Source: Algibacter pacificus
GTDB lineage: Bacteria; Bacteroidota; Bacteroidia; Flavobacteriales; Flavobacteriaceae
Length of the DNA: 64,000 nt
Direction of reading: 5' to 3'
Assembly (NCBI RefSeq): GCF_008033385.1
Contig: NZ_VOGY01000014.1
Location: 41,853-105,852 of the forward strand
Part shown: in pieces, positions 38,806 to 48,700 of the stretch
How the letters are laid out: every line of letters starts with the position of its first letter
Position numbering within the stretch: position 1 is the first letter of the stretch
The notes under the pieces: generated by a model
The model's input: the letters and a program-made list of their open reading frames with translations, nothing else
Databases searched by the model: none
What the model was told of the DNA's origin: nothing
Program-made: the position numbers and the translations under genes

Positions 38806-40218
38806 TTATAACGTGCTTGGACAAACATAATCCGTAGTAGGTAACGTACTGTTTTTAATAGCTCCAAAACCACCAGCAATATCAATTAAATGATTAAAAC
38901 CACGGGCTTTTAAAATAGAAGTTGCTATTAAAGAACGGTAACCACCGGCACAATAGATGTAATAGGTCTGGTTTTTATCAATACTGCTCATATTATTGTT
39001 AATATAATCTAAGGCAAAATGTTTTACATGGTCTCCTTTTAAATGTTCAGACTTGTATTCACCATCTTTTCTAACATCTAAAATCTGAATATCTTCGGAA
39101 TTGTAGCGCTTAGAAAATTCGTCTACAGAAATAGAGTTAATCGTTTCAATTTCTTTTCCTGCTGCTATCCAGCTATCCATTCCACCTTCTAAATAGCCTA
39201 AAGTATTATCATAGCCCACACGAGATAATCGTGTTACGGCTTCTTCGGCTTTACCTTCAGGAACAACAAGAAGGATAGGTTGTTTTAAATCGGTGATTAA
39301 AGCGCCAACCCATGGGGCAAAACTACCTTGCAGACCAATAGATATGGAGTTTGGTATATGGCTGTTGGTAAAATCTTGTTCATTTCTCACATCTAAAACT
39401 AAAGCATCTTCATTATTTGCAATAGTTTCAAAAGCTTCAGGAGATAATGGGATATCTCCTTTTTTCAAAATAGTTTCAAAATTATCATAACCCGATTTAT
39501 TCATCATGGCATTTTTTGCAAAATACTGTGGCGGAGGCGCAATACCATCAAGAACTTCCTTTATAAATTCATCACGGGTCATATCGGCACGTAATGCATA
39601 ATTTGTTTTTTTCTCATCACCTAAAACACCAACCGTTTCTTTACTTAGGTTTTTTCCACAAGCGGAACCGGCACCATGGGCTGGATATACAATAATATCA
39701 TCGGGAAGTGTCATAATTTTATTGCGAAGCGAATCGAATAGCATACCCGCTAAATCTTCTTTAGTTAAATCGGATTTTATGGCTAAATCTGGTCGGCCAA
39801 CATCACCTAAAAATAGAGTGTCTCCCGAAAAAACAGCATGATCTTTACCGTTTTCATCAATTAATAAAAAGGTAGAAGATTCTAAAGTATGTCCTGGCGT
39901 ATGTAATACTTTTATGGTTAGATCTCCAATTTTAAAGGTTTCGTTATCTTTTGCTATGTGAGCTTTGTAGTCTGTTTCAGCATTTGGACCAAAAACGATA
40001 GTGGCTCCTGTTTTTTTAGCGAGGTCAACATGCCCAGAAACAAAATCGGCATGAAAATGGGTTTCAAAAATGTATTTTATTTTAGCGTTTTCGTTGTTTG
40101 CTTTATCAACATATTGTTGGGTTTCACGTAAAGGATCTATAATGGCAACTTCGCCTTTAGATTCAATGTAATAAGCGCCTTGTGCTAAACAACCCGTATA
40201 TATTTGTTCTATTTTCAT
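38806..40218 (-). CDS. Metallo-beta-lactamase-fold hydrolase with two rhodanese domains (persulfide dioxygenase-like)
   Basis: 470 residues from the ATG at 40218. A longer frame starts at 40254, but MKIEQIYTGCLAQGAYYIES is the conserved start. The MBL domain carries THFHADFVSGH, HTPGHT, FSGDTLF and YPAHGAG metal motifs, as in ETHE1-type persulfide dioxygenases. Two rhodanese domains follow: the first lacks the catalytic Cys (VVPEGKAEE), the second keeps it (YCAGGYRS). It likely oxidises persulfide to sulfite, which the neighbouring TauE/SafE protein could export. Preceded by a possible Crp/Fnr site. Confidence 0.92.
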   Translation of the reverse strand: MKIEQIYTGCLAQGAYYIESKGEVAIIDPLRETQQYVDKANNENAKIKYIFETHFHADFVSGHVDLAKKTGATIVFGPNAETDYKAHIAKDNETFKIGDLTIKVLHTPGHTLESSTFLLIDENGKDHAVFSGDTLFLGDVGRPDLAIKSDLTKEDLAGMLFDSLRNKIMTLPDDIIVYPAHGAGSACGKNLSKETVGVLGDEKKTNYALRADMTRDEFIKEVLDGIAPPPQYFAKNAMMNKSGYDNFETILKKGDIPLSPEAFETIANNEDALVLDVRNEQDFTNSHIPNSISIGLQGSFAPWVGALITDLKQPILLVVPEGKAEEAVTRLSRVGYDNTLGYLEGGMDSWIAAGKEIETINSISVDEFSKRYNSEDIQILDVRKDGEYKSEHLKGDHVKHFALDYINNNMSSIDKNQTYYIYCAGGYRSLIATSILKARGFNHLIDIAGGFGAIKNSTLPTTDYVCPSTL

Positions 40219-40307
40219 ATTATAATTTCTTTTATTTTGTTTTGAAGATCTCAATAAATTATATGAAATCTGTATATATTTTGTTCAAAATTAGTAAAGT
40301 TTCATAC

Positions 40308-40321
40308 TTGCTACGTTACAA
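40308..40321. promoter_or_regulatory. Possible Crp/Fnr operator upstream of the MBL-rhodanese gene
   Basis: TTGCTACGTTACAA is a 14-bp palindrome of the form TTGnn-ACGT-nnCAA, the geometry of Fnr/Crp sites. It is 89 bases upstream of the gene and a Crp/Fnr regulator gene heads the same cluster. Confidence 0.5.
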
Positions 40322-40332
40322 ATATTACATAA

Positions 40333-41127
40333 CTATTTAAGTTCCTTATACATAATATAAATTGCCATTAAGAGAATAAAGTACCCAAAGCTTTTTTTGA
40401 GTTTTTTTCCACTAATGAATTTAGAAAAATAGGTACCTAAAAGAATGCCTACAATAGATATAGCTGTAAAGGTTAATAGAAACGTCCATTCTATATCGAG
40501 AGTTTGCACATCGCCTATAAAGCCAATTAATGAGTTTATGGTAACAATAATTAGTGACGTTCCAACTGCTTTTTTCATGGGGATATTTGCCCAAAGTACC
40601 AATGCAGGAACATAAAGAAAACCACCTCCAGCACCTATTAATCCGGTAATTGCACCAATAACTAAACCTTGAATAAAGGTTTTGTAGTACGATTGTTTGG
40701 CTGAAGTGATATCGGCTTCTTTTTTTTTGTTTTTAATCATGGAAACCGAAGCTACTAGCATGATTATTGCAAAAAACACCATAATCCCCATGTCTTTTGT
40801 TAGTTCGAAATTGCTAATAGTAAAAAGGGTTTCAGGTATATTTTGAACTAGATAGCGGCGAGATAAATACACAGCTATAAAGGAAGGGAATGAAAACGCT
40901 AATCCTGTTTTTACATCAACTAATCCTTTTTGGAATTTTTGAATAGTTCCAACTAAGGAAGTTGTGCCAACGACAAATAAAGAATATGCGGTGGCAATAA
41001 TGGGATTGTAAGCTAATAAATAAACTAATAGAGGAACGGTTAATATAGAGCCACCACCACCAATTAAGCCTAAAACAAGACCAACGATAAGAGCGCCAAT
41101 GTAACCAATAATTGCTGTAGTTTCCAT
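40333..41127 (-). CDS. TauE/SafE (TSUP) family sulfite exporter-like membrane protein
   Basis: A 264-residue membrane protein with about eight hydrophobic segments in two related halves. The paired motifs LGLIGGGGSILTVPLLVYL and TGLIGAGGGFLYVPALVLW are the TSUP signature. By family it moves sulfite, sulfonate or thiosulfate-type anions across the inner membrane. It abuts the DUF6691 gene with no gap, so they are translated together. Confidence 0.92.
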   Translation of the reverse strand: METTAIIGYIGALIVGLVLGLIGGGGSILTVPLLVYLLAYNPIIATAYSLFVVGTTSLVGTIQKFQKGLVDVKTGLAFSFPSFIAVYLSRRYLVQNIPETLFTISNFELTKDMGIMVFFAIIMLVASVSMIKNKKKEADITSAKQSYYKTFIQGLVIGAITGLIGAGGGFLYVPALVLWANIPMKKAVGTSLIIVTINSLIGFIGDVQTLDIEWTFLLTFTAISIVGILLGTYFSKFISGKKLKKSFGYFILLMAIYIMYKELK

Positions 41128-41541
41128 TTAATGGGGTAGTTTAGATTTTAGAAGGCCGTAAAGAAATGTTCCTATTAAGGCAGCAGCAATAACGATGAGC
41201 ATACTTGAAACGCCTGTACCTAAAAGAATATACATAGGGCCGGGACAAGCACCAATAAGCGCCCAACCTAAACCAAAAATGGTTCCACCAATAATGTAGC
41301 GCGTAAAGCCTTTGTCTTTTTTAGGCACATATATATCGGCGCCTTTAATACTTTTTATAAAGCCTTTTTTAGAAATTTGTAAAAACAGAATGCCCGTTCC
41401 AATAGCGGTACCTATAATACCATACATTTGGAAAGATTGAAAACGGAACATTTCGTAAATGCGGTACCATGAAACGGCTTCGGATTTTACAAGGACAATA
41501 CCAAAAAAGATACCTACGAGTAAGAATTTTATAAATTTCAT
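41128..41541 (-). CDS. YeeE/YedE family protein, small half (DUF6691)
   Basis: A 137-residue protein with four hydrophobic segments and the motif GLGWALIGACPGPMYILLGTG, whose cysteine (GACPGP) corresponds to the transport cysteine of one half of YeeE. With the next gene it makes a split thiosulfate transporter. It starts 2 bases after the larger half ends. Confidence 0.92.
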   Translation of the reverse strand: MKFIKFLLVGIFFGIVLVKSEAVSWYRIYEMFRFQSFQMYGIIGTAIGTGILFLQISKKGFIKSIKGADIYVPKKDKGFTRYIIGGTIFGLGWALIGACPGPMYILLGTGVSSMLIVIAAALIGTFLYGLLKSKLPH

Positions 41542-41543
41542 AG

Positions 41544-42101
41544 TTAAAATATTAATGGTAAAATAAGGTTCGTCATTATTAATCCTCCAATAAAAAAGCC
41601 TATTACGGCAATTAATGAAGGTTTCTGTAAACTGCTAAGTCCGGTAATGGCATGCCCAGAGGTGCATCCGCCAGCGTAGCGGGTTCCAAAACCTACAAGT
41701 AGACCGCCAATAATTAGAATGATTAGTGTTTTGGGCGACTTTAAGGCCTCCAAGCTAAATAACTCGTTTGGTAAAAGTGATGCGCCTGCATTTTGAAAGC
41801 CCATGTTGTTGAGTTCGGTAATAGTTTTTGGATTTAAATCCATGAGGCTATCGTTGGATAGATAGTGCGTTGCAATGAATCCGCCAATAATGGCACCAAG
41901 GACTACGGTTAGGTTCCAGAGTTGGTCTTTCCATTTGAATTTAAAAAAATCTGAAAATTTACCTGCACCACCAATCGCGCAAAGCGTGCTGAGGTTTGAG
42001 GACATTCCGAAATTTTTTCCGAAATAGAGTAGTAGTGCCATAACTAAGGCTATTAATGGGCCTGATATATACCAAGGCCAAGGGTTTAAGAGGGTTTCCA
42101 T
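41544..42101 (-). CDS. YeeE/YedE family thiosulfate transporter, large half
   Basis: A 185-residue membrane protein with about five hydrophobic segments. Signature FGTRYAGGCTSGHAITGLSSLQ holds the conserved cysteine (GGCTSG). It pairs with the small half for thiosulfate (sulfur) uptake. First gene of the four-gene minus-strand run; the regulator gene lies 506 bases upstream. Confidence 0.93.
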   Translation of the reverse strand: METLLNPWPWYISGPLIALVMALLLYFGKNFGMSSNLSTLCAIGGAGKFSDFFKFKWKDQLWNLTVVLGAIIGGFIATHYLSNDSLMDLNPKTITELNNMGFQNAGASLLPNELFSLEALKSPKTLIILIIGGLLVGFGTRYAGGCTSGHAITGLSSLQKPSLIAVIGFFIGGLIMTNLILPLIF

Positions 42102-42386
42102 ATTCTGTATTTAGCACAAAGGTATGGTGTTAATGGCATTTGATTTGTAATAAATGTTACTTTGAATTGGGTGTGGAGTTAAGTTGTTTTTAAGCAAGAG
42201 GTTAGAGGTAAACAAAGCGCCAATAATTAAGAAGGAATAAATAAAAATGAATAGCGAAAATAGAAAATAGAGCCAAGAGAAAATAGTTATAAGCCAAAAG
42301 GAAAAAGTTTCTAGAAATATGTAGTAGGAAATTAGAGAAAGAAATGTGGGTTTTTTTGCTGTGTTTATTCTAGAAGATGTAGCTTT

Positions 42387-42456
42387 CTTTATTCTTTATT
42401 CTTTATTCTTTATTCTTTATTCTTTATTCTTTATTCTTTATTCTTTATTCTTTATT
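42387..42456. repeat. Heptanucleotide tandem repeat (CTTTATT)10
   Basis: Ten uninterrupted perfect copies of CTTTATT. It is in the 506-base gap between the YeeE gene and the regulator gene; besides this and the dispersed repeat the gap holds only AT-rich DNA with GTAA...TTAC at 42147-42160. Confidence 0.97.
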
Positions 42457-42500
42457 GGAAACCGTGTTTTTTAGATAGAGACGTTTGTTGGCAGATGTGC

Positions 42501-42600
42501 TTGCGCTAGGGATAGTAGTGGAAAGCCCACAGCAGGACCAATGATAATTGGGCATGCGAGGACTTGCAGCGGATAGCCCGACCCTTTTCGGGGAGCGCCC
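42501..42600 (-). repeat. Dispersed intergenic repeat, copy 2
   Basis: Inverted relative to the copy at 815-902. Read on the minus strand it begins GGGCGCT, has AAAAGGGTCGGGCTAT and ends ATCCCTAGCGCAAG. It sits directly behind the regulator gene's stop codon, just as copy 1 follows the permease gene. Confidence 0.75.
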
Positions 42601-42607
42601 AAAAAAA

Positions 42608-43243
42608 TTAAAGAATTTCTATTTTGTTGCGACTTAGTTTTATTTTGTTTTCGTTTTCTAGTTGTTTTAGGAGTCTAGAAATAACAACGCGCGAGGTGTG
42701 TAGATCTTCGGCAATGTCTAGATGTTTTACAATAATGGTTTGTGTGCCGTTTAGGTGTGCTTTATTTGTTAGGTAGTTGTGTAAACGTTGATCCATTTTT
42801 AGGAAGGCGATATTATCGATGGTTTCGAGCATTTCATTAAAGCGTGTTTGGTAGCTTTCAAGGATAAAATTACGCCAGCTCTGGTTGGTGTGAAACCAGG
42901 TTTGTATGTTTTCTACAGGAATGAGCACTAGGCTTGAGTTGGTTTCGGCTACGGCGCGTATTTTGCTTTTTGTTGTGCCCATGCAGCAGGTGAGCGACAT
43001 GGTACAGGTTTCACCGGTTTCGAGAAAGTAAATGAGCAGCTCGTTGCCATAGGTATCTTCGCGTAGGATTTTAATATTTCCTGTTAGTAGTAGTGGGATG
43101 TATTTGAGGGTTTGATTAATGTCTATTATAATATCGTCTTTTTCAAAGGTTTTAAAATGTCCTATTTTCAAGATTTCGTCTATGATATCTTGGTCTAGGA
43201 TGGGACTAAATTTTTCTTTTAATAGTGTTTTTGCCATAATCAA
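42608..43243 (-). CDS. Crp/Fnr family transcriptional regulator
   Basis: A 211-residue regulator with an N-terminal cyclic-nucleotide-binding fold (about residues 30-130) and a C-terminal HTH (HLDIAEDLHTSRVVISRLLKQLE). Three cysteines, C80, C86 and C87 (ETCTMSLTCCMG), lie in the sensor fold. There is no Fnr iron-sulfur cysteine cluster at the N-terminus. With the sulfur genes beside it, it probably controls them; a redox or persulfide signal is inferred. The alternative start is MAKTLL two codons on. Confidence 0.9.
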   Translation of the reverse strand: MIMAKTLLKEKFSPILDQDIIDEILKIGHFKTFEKDDIIIDINQTLKYIPLLLTGNIKILREDTYGNELLIYFLETGETCTMSLTCCMGTTKSKIRAVAETNSSLVLIPVENIQTWFHTNQSWRNFILESYQTRFNEMLETIDNIAFLKMDQRLHNYLTNKAHLNGTQTIIVKHLDIAEDLHTSRVVISRLLKQLENENKIKLSRNKIEIL

Positions 43244-43276
43244 AAATAAACATAAAAATTTACAAAAAAAATTTGG

Positions 43277-43304
43277 TTGTTATTTAATAAAAGATGTATA
43301 TTTG
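43277..43304 (+). promoter_or_regulatory. Promoter of tRNA-Arg
   Basis: TTG (43277-43279), a 17-base spacer and TATATTTG (43297-43304) match the Bacteroidota promoter consensus; the tRNA begins 13 bases later. Confidence 0.75.
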
Positions 43305-43317
43305 CACCCACAAAAAA

Positions 43318-43391
43318 GGCCTCGTGGCGCAACTGAATAGCGCACTTGATTACGGCTCAAGAGGTTACTGGTTTGAATCCAGTCGAGGTCA
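43318..43391 (+). tRNA. tRNA-Arg (ACG)
   Basis: Acceptor GGCCTCG/CGAGGTC (one G-T), D arm GCGC, anticodon stem CTTGA/TCAAG with ACG at 43352-43354, T arm ACTGG/CCAGT. CCA not encoded. Divergent from the Crp/Fnr gene. Confidence 0.97.
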
Positions 43392-43400
43392 CGAAATAAT

Positions 43401-43440
43401 TACCCTAATAGATTGTTTGTCAATTTGTTAGGGTTTTTTA
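43401..43440 (+). terminator. Terminator of tRNA-Arg
   Basis: ACCCTAA (43402-43408) with TTAGGGT (43428-43434) around a 19-base loop, then T. The rest of the 371-base gap up to the sigma gene is AT-rich promoter-like DNA. Confidence 0.75.
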
Positions 43441-43668
43441 TTGGTTGTTTTATTGATGTTTGTCACGAAAATGTGTTGTTTTATTGTAAAGGATTATATC
43501 TAACTGTTTTCTTTATGCGGAAAAAATTAATTTAGGTTGTGTTTTTAATCTAATTGAAAAGATTGATATTTATTTGGTGTTTTAAGAAAATTAAAACAAA
43601 AATATAGGGGTTTGACTTTTATTTCCTTAATTTTTATATGATTTTAACTAAATATTTAATTTTTATTA

Positions 43669-43676
43669 TAAATTTG
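43669..43676 (+). promoter_or_regulatory. Candidate promoter of the ECF sigma gene (-7 element)
   Basis: TAAATTTG fits TAnnTTTG, 87 bases before the TTG start of the sigma gene. No good -33 at the expected distance. Confidence 0.45.
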
Positions 43677-43762
43677 GCATACTATTTTATTTCTCTTTAA
43701 AAGAATACAAAACAAATATTTTTTAATTATTTATTTTAGCTTATACTATTTAATGATTAAAA

Positions 43763-44359
43763 TTGGCCAATACACAACAAGTGACCGATAAAGAGCTTAT
43801 TAACCGATTTAATGCGGGAGACGAGAAAGCGTTTAAAATGCTGTACGACCAATATTGGGAATCTTTATTAGTATCAGCCTTTAATATTGTAAATAAAAAA
43901 GATGTTGCGGAAGATATTCTTCAGGACATATTTGTTAATCTTTGGGCAAAACGTGGACGTATAGAAATTAAAACATCTTTAAAAGGATATTTATATTCTT
44001 GTATTTTGTATAAAACTTATGATTATTTTAGAAAGAACAAAGGTGTTTATACAGAAGATTTTACTTTAGATTTTAATAAAAGGGTGGAAACCGGTACCCC
44101 TGAGTCTAAAATGATTTATAAGGAATTAATGGCGCATCTTAATACAGCCATTGAAAACCTTCCAAAAAGAAATAAAGAGGTCTTTAAACTAAAACGAGAA
44201 AGACACTTAAGTAATAAAGAAATTGCGCAGCAACTTAATATTTCTACCAAAACTGTTGAAGCGCATATGACAAAATCTTTAAAAATTTTAAAAGCTTCAA
44301 TAAGTAATATTGCAACATTAGAGCTAATAGCATTCTTGTTTATTGATATAGGTTCTTAG
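43763..44359 (+). CDS. ECF RNA polymerase sigma factor (FecI type), locus 1
   Basis: A 198-residue sigma factor. Region 2 includes GDEKAFKMLYDQYWESLLVSA and DVAEDILQDIFVNLWAKR; region 4 includes LPKRNKEVFKLKRERHLSNKEIAQQLNISTKTVEAHM. An in-frame stop (TGA 43754-43756) precedes it. The only sensible start is TTG at 43763 or GTG at 43781; no early ATG exists in frame. It reads FecR and the SusC of the same locus and should turn on the locus when substrate is bound. Confidence 0.92.
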   Translation: MANTQQVTDKELINRFNAGDEKAFKMLYDQYWESLLVSAFNIVNKKDVAEDILQDIFVNLWAKRGRIEIKTSLKGYLYSCILYKTYDYFRKNKGVYTEDFTLDFNKRVETGTPESKMIYKELMAHLNTAIENLPKRNKEVFKLKRERHLSNKEIAQQLNISTKTVEAHMTKSLKILKASISNIATLELIAFLFIDIGS

Positions 44360-44488
44360 ACGTTTACGGTTCTAGGCTTAAAATTTTGTAGAAAAATATG
44401 CTTAAATTAAAAAAAAATGATTTTCCCGTTAGGGTTATGTCTTTTTTTATCGACTTAATTATATCACAGTATATTTTGCATAAGTAAA

Positions 44489-45640
44489 ATGAGCCAGAAA
44501 GATAAAAATTACCTACTGTTATTAATTGATAAATTGTTTAAGGGAAACATCTCGGACACAGAAGTGAAAAACCTAAGCAATTTTTTTGTTAGCCATCAAA
44601 AACCTCATGAATGGCCTTTTGATATTGATGACAAAAGAAAGTATAAAGAGAGTCTTTATTCTAAAATAGAACTAGAGATTACCAAAAGGAGGTTAAATAA
44701 CGCTAAAGTTGTGCCTTTATACAAGCGTAACATATTTAAATATGCCTCAGCTATTGTGGTATTCATTACGGTGGGGTACTTCTATTTAACAAAAGATACT
44801 CAAGTTGAAAATATTACCCCTATTACAGCAAATAATCTAATTGAAATTGGTTCAGATAAAGCCATTTTAACCCTAGAAGATGGCTCTAATGTTATTTTAG
44901 AAAAAGGACAAGCTTATGTTTCAGAAAATGTTTCTGGTAATGGAAAAGAAATTGTTTATAATACTAAATTAAAAAGTACAAAAAATATTAATTATAATTA
45001 TTTAACTATACCTAGAGGCGGACAATACTTTGTTAAACTATCCGACGGTACACAAGTATGGTTAAACTCAGATTCTAAGCTTAAATATCCCGTTCAATTT
45101 GTTGATGGAGAAACCAGAGTTGTAGAGTTATTGTATGGCGAAGCTTATTTTGATGTTTCTCCTAGTGACCAGCATAGAAACTCTAAGTTTAAAGTTTTTA
45201 CTGGAGACCATGAAATTGAAGTTTTAGGAACAGAATTTAATATTAATGCCTATAAAGATGAAAGTGAAATTTACACCACATTAGTAGAAGGAAAAGTAAG
45301 TGTAAATTCTGGAATATTACATAAGCAATTAATACCTGGTGAACAATCAAAATACAATAAAAAGGATAACATTATAAACATATCAAAAATAGATGTTTAT
45401 AATGAAGTTTCTTGGAAAAGAGGTGCTTTTAGTTTTAAAGGAAAACCTCTTAAAGATATTATGAATGTACTTTCTAGATGGTATAACTTTGAAGTTTATT
45501 TTGAAAATAAATCTTTAGAGAAAAAAACATTTGGGGGTGTGTTTTCGAAAGATCAACGTATCGAAGATATTTTGATGCTGTTTGAAAACACTAATAAAAT
45601 TAGCTTTGAAATATCAGGCAAAACAATTATCGTAAAATAA
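44489..45640 (+). CDS. FecR family anti-sigma factor, locus 1
   Basis: A 383-residue inner-membrane protein: N-terminal anti-sigma region, one membrane helix (about 83-100), a FecR domain (RGGQYFVKLSDGTQVWLNSD, GEAYFDVSPS, about 150-275) and the DUF4974 C-terminal domain (LKDIMNVLSRWYNFEVYF, about 310-383) that contacts the STN domain of SusC. Close paralogue of the FecR at 62035. It holds the sigma factor until a signal comes from the outer membrane. Confidence 0.94.
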   Translation: MSQKDKNYLLLLIDKLFKGNISDTEVKNLSNFFVSHQKPHEWPFDIDDKRKYKESLYSKIELEITKRRLNNAKVVPLYKRNIFKYASAIVVFITVGYFYLTKDTQVENITPITANNLIEIGSDKAILTLEDGSNVILEKGQAYVSENVSGNGKEIVYNTKLKSTKNINYNYLTIPRGGQYFVKLSDGTQVWLNSDSKLKYPVQFVDGETRVVELLYGEAYFDVSPSDQHRNSKFKVFTGDHEIEVLGTEFNINAYKDESEIYTTLVEGKVSVNSGILHKQLIPGEQSKYNKKDNIINISKIDVYNEVSWKRGAFSFKGKPLKDIMNVLSRWYNFEVYFENKSLEKKTFGGVFSKDQRIEDILMLFENTNKISFEISGKTIIVK

Positions 45641-45643
45641 AAA

Positions 45644-45687
45644 AGAGAGCAGAGTTTAGACATCCTACCGACCAAGCTCTGTCTCTC
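45644..45687 (+). promoter_or_regulatory. Hairpin between FecR and SusC genes, locus 1
   Basis: GAGAGCAGAGTTT (45645-45657) pairs with AAGCTCTGTCTC (45674-45685), with one bulged G and one G-T pair, around a 16-base loop. No T tract. Probable processing or regulatory hairpin in the fecR-susC message. Confidence 0.55.
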
Positions 45688-45737
45688 AACATGATCGATT
45701 AATTATTAACAATAACTAACCAAAAACACTCAAATTT

Positions 45738-48700
45738 ATGAAAAATTATTTTATTAGAGTCCCTATAGTTTTAAAGAAAAGGCTCTTTTTTAGACTTATG
45801 AGATTATTTATTTTTTTATGTTGTACACTAACCTTTGGTTTTAATTCTAATACGGGATTTTCTCAAAATATAAAAATATATATTGAGGAAGATCAAGAAA
45901 TATCTGCAATAGATATTTTTGAGTTGATTAAAAAAGAAACGGATTATAAATTTATTTATAGTACGGAAACTTTTAATCATATTCCTAAAATTAAATTAAA
46001 AAAAGGCGTTACTACACCGCACGAGTTATTATCAAAAAGTTTATTTTTTAGTAATTACCAATATGAATTAACAGAAGACAAAACTATTCTTCTGAAAGAA
46101 AAATTGGCTGTTAAACAAGAACGAATAATTTCGGGAGTAGTAACCGATGAAAACGGAATGCCTTTGCTAGGTGTAAATATATTGGTTAACAGGAATAAAG
46201 TAAACTTCCAAGGTACAGCCACTAATTTTGATGGAAAATATGAAATTGCTGTTAAAAAAGGCGATCTTATAACCTTTAGCTATTTAGGTTTTGTTCATCA
46301 AGATATAATTATAAAAGACCAAACCATACTTAATATTGTGTTAAAAGAAGATGCCAACCAATTAGGCGAGGTTGTAATTTTGGGATATGGAGAAATTTCT
46401 AAAGAACAACTAACCGGCGCGGTTACTAAAATAGATACTAAAGCACTACAAACTACCCAAAATGTATCTTTTGCAGACGCTTTAATTGGTATTATACCAG
46501 GTATGCTAGTACAAGAAAGTTTCTCAAACCCAGATACACCGCCATCTATTCTATTGCGAGGTGTTGGGTCTATAAATGCTGATACAGAGCCTTTAATTGT
46601 GGTAGATGGTGTACAAATGCCTGGAGGACTCAATGCTTCGGCTATTAACGGCAACGATATTAAAAATATAAGTGTTTTAAAAGATGCTGCAGCAACTTCT
46701 ATATACGGATCAAGAGGATCTAATGGTGTTATTTTAGTTTCAACTAAAAGAGGTGAAAAAAATAGAATATTACAAGTTAGTCTAAATACAAGATTAGGGT
46801 TTAAAAATCCAGATAAATCATTTACCAATGATCTTATGAATGCTTCTCAAAAGCTCGATTATGAAGCAGCTTTAGGGTTTTATGATGACGAACCAGAATT
46901 ATTGGAAGAACGAAGAAATTCGGGTAATAATATTAATTGGGCAAATTTGTTAATTGATAACGAAATTAGCAAAAATCATGATATTACCATATCTGGTGGC
47001 GGTATTAAATCTAGTTATTACTCATCTATTTCTTATAGTAAGGTCGATAATACATATGGTAGTGAATACGAGCGCTATACAGTTAACATGAAAGCCGATT
47101 TTGATTTGCATAGAAAACTAAAATTGGCGTTATCTAGTAATTTTGGAAATGTTAATAACCAAGACAGGCGTAGTGTGGGAAATCCTTTTTCCAACGCCTT
47201 TTTATTAAACCCTTTTGAGCAGGTATTTGATGAATTTGGAAACCCAAATAGAACCATATCCGTATTGAGTGCTTTTGGAGGGCAACCTTTAAATCCGCTT
47301 TTTGTTAGAGAGAATACTAATATTGAATCGGTAAGAAAAAATATTGGAGGTAGTGCAAACGTAACTTTTAAACCCCTTAGTTGGTTAACTTTAAACGGTA
47401 TTTTAGGGGCTAACTATAATGCATATAATAACACTAATTATGAAAATGTTATTATCGATGGAGGCGAATTAAGTTCTGGTAATGGAAACAATAGTAATTA
47501 TACGGCAACCTTTACTGCCACCGGAAATAAAACTTTTAATAAGCATGGTTTTAACTTATTGTTAGGTAATGAATACAATGAAAATGAATCTTATAGCTTT
47601 TCAGGAAGAGCAACGGGATTCGAGTCAGATGCTGTTCAAATTTTAAGTGCCTCTACCAACCCTCCAACCATTAATGAGGGCAAGTCACATGCGGGCTCCA
47701 TTTCTTACTTTTCGAGATTGAATTATTCTTTTAATAGTGTTTATAACCTTTCACTATCCTACAGAAGAGATGGGTCGTCAAAATTTGGTGATAATAATAA
47801 ATATGCCAACTTTTGGTCTATTGGAACATCTTGGAACCTTGGTAAAGACCTTTTTGAAGAAAGTAAACTAATTAACAGTTTAAAATTACGGTTTAGTACA
47901 GGGACTTCAGGAAATGATTTTATTGGAAACTTTACCTCTAAGTCACTTTATCAATATAGATATAGTTATAATGATATTAGGATGCCAAGCTTATCAAGAG
48001 GAAATAACCCAAATTTAACTTGGGAAAAAAATAACAATACCAATTTTGGATTGGATTTTGGACTGATTAACAATAGAATTTCAGGATCTTTTGATTATTA
48101 TATTAGAATTACAAAAGATTTATTAAACGACGTTCCTATTCCATTAACCTCTGGTTTTGATAATTTAACATCTAACATTGGTGATTTTGAAAACAAAGGT
48201 TTTGAAATCGCGTTGCATACAATTAATGTGCAAAATAAAGATTTTAGCTGGGCATCAGAGTTTACTTTTTCAAACAATAAAGGCACTGTAATTTCATTAA
48301 CTGAAGATAGAGAACTTATTTTACGCGGTAATATTGCTTATAAGGAAGGCAGTCCTATTAATGCACTGTATATTGTAGACTGGGCAGGAGTAAACCCTGA
48401 TACTGGTTTTAATCAATATAGAGATGCTGATGGAAATCTTATTGATTATGATACGAATATTAGTACTGGAAATCGTAATGAAATTACAGGTCTTAAAGCA
48501 GTAACAAATAAAAGCTCTATCCCAAAATATCATGGAGGTATTACCAATACATTTGCTTATAAAAATTTTGATGCATCATTTTTAGTCTCATTTTCAGGAG
48601 GAAATTATGTCCTTAATAGTGGTGTACATGATTTGTATAATAATGTGGCTTTAAACCAGCACGTTAATGTATTAAACGCATGGAAAAACCCAGGAGATCA

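Noticed and set aside
42147..42160. GTAATAAATGTTAC as a second Crp/Fnr operator before the YeeE gene
   Set aside because: It has GTAA/TTAC symmetry, but the spacing does not match the TTGnn-N4-nnCAA site at 40308; too weak to list as a feature.
43318..43391. tRNA-Arg as an integration site for the accessory right half
   Set aside because: The tRNA lies next to accessory loci, but I found no repeat of its 3' end further right and no integrase gene there.
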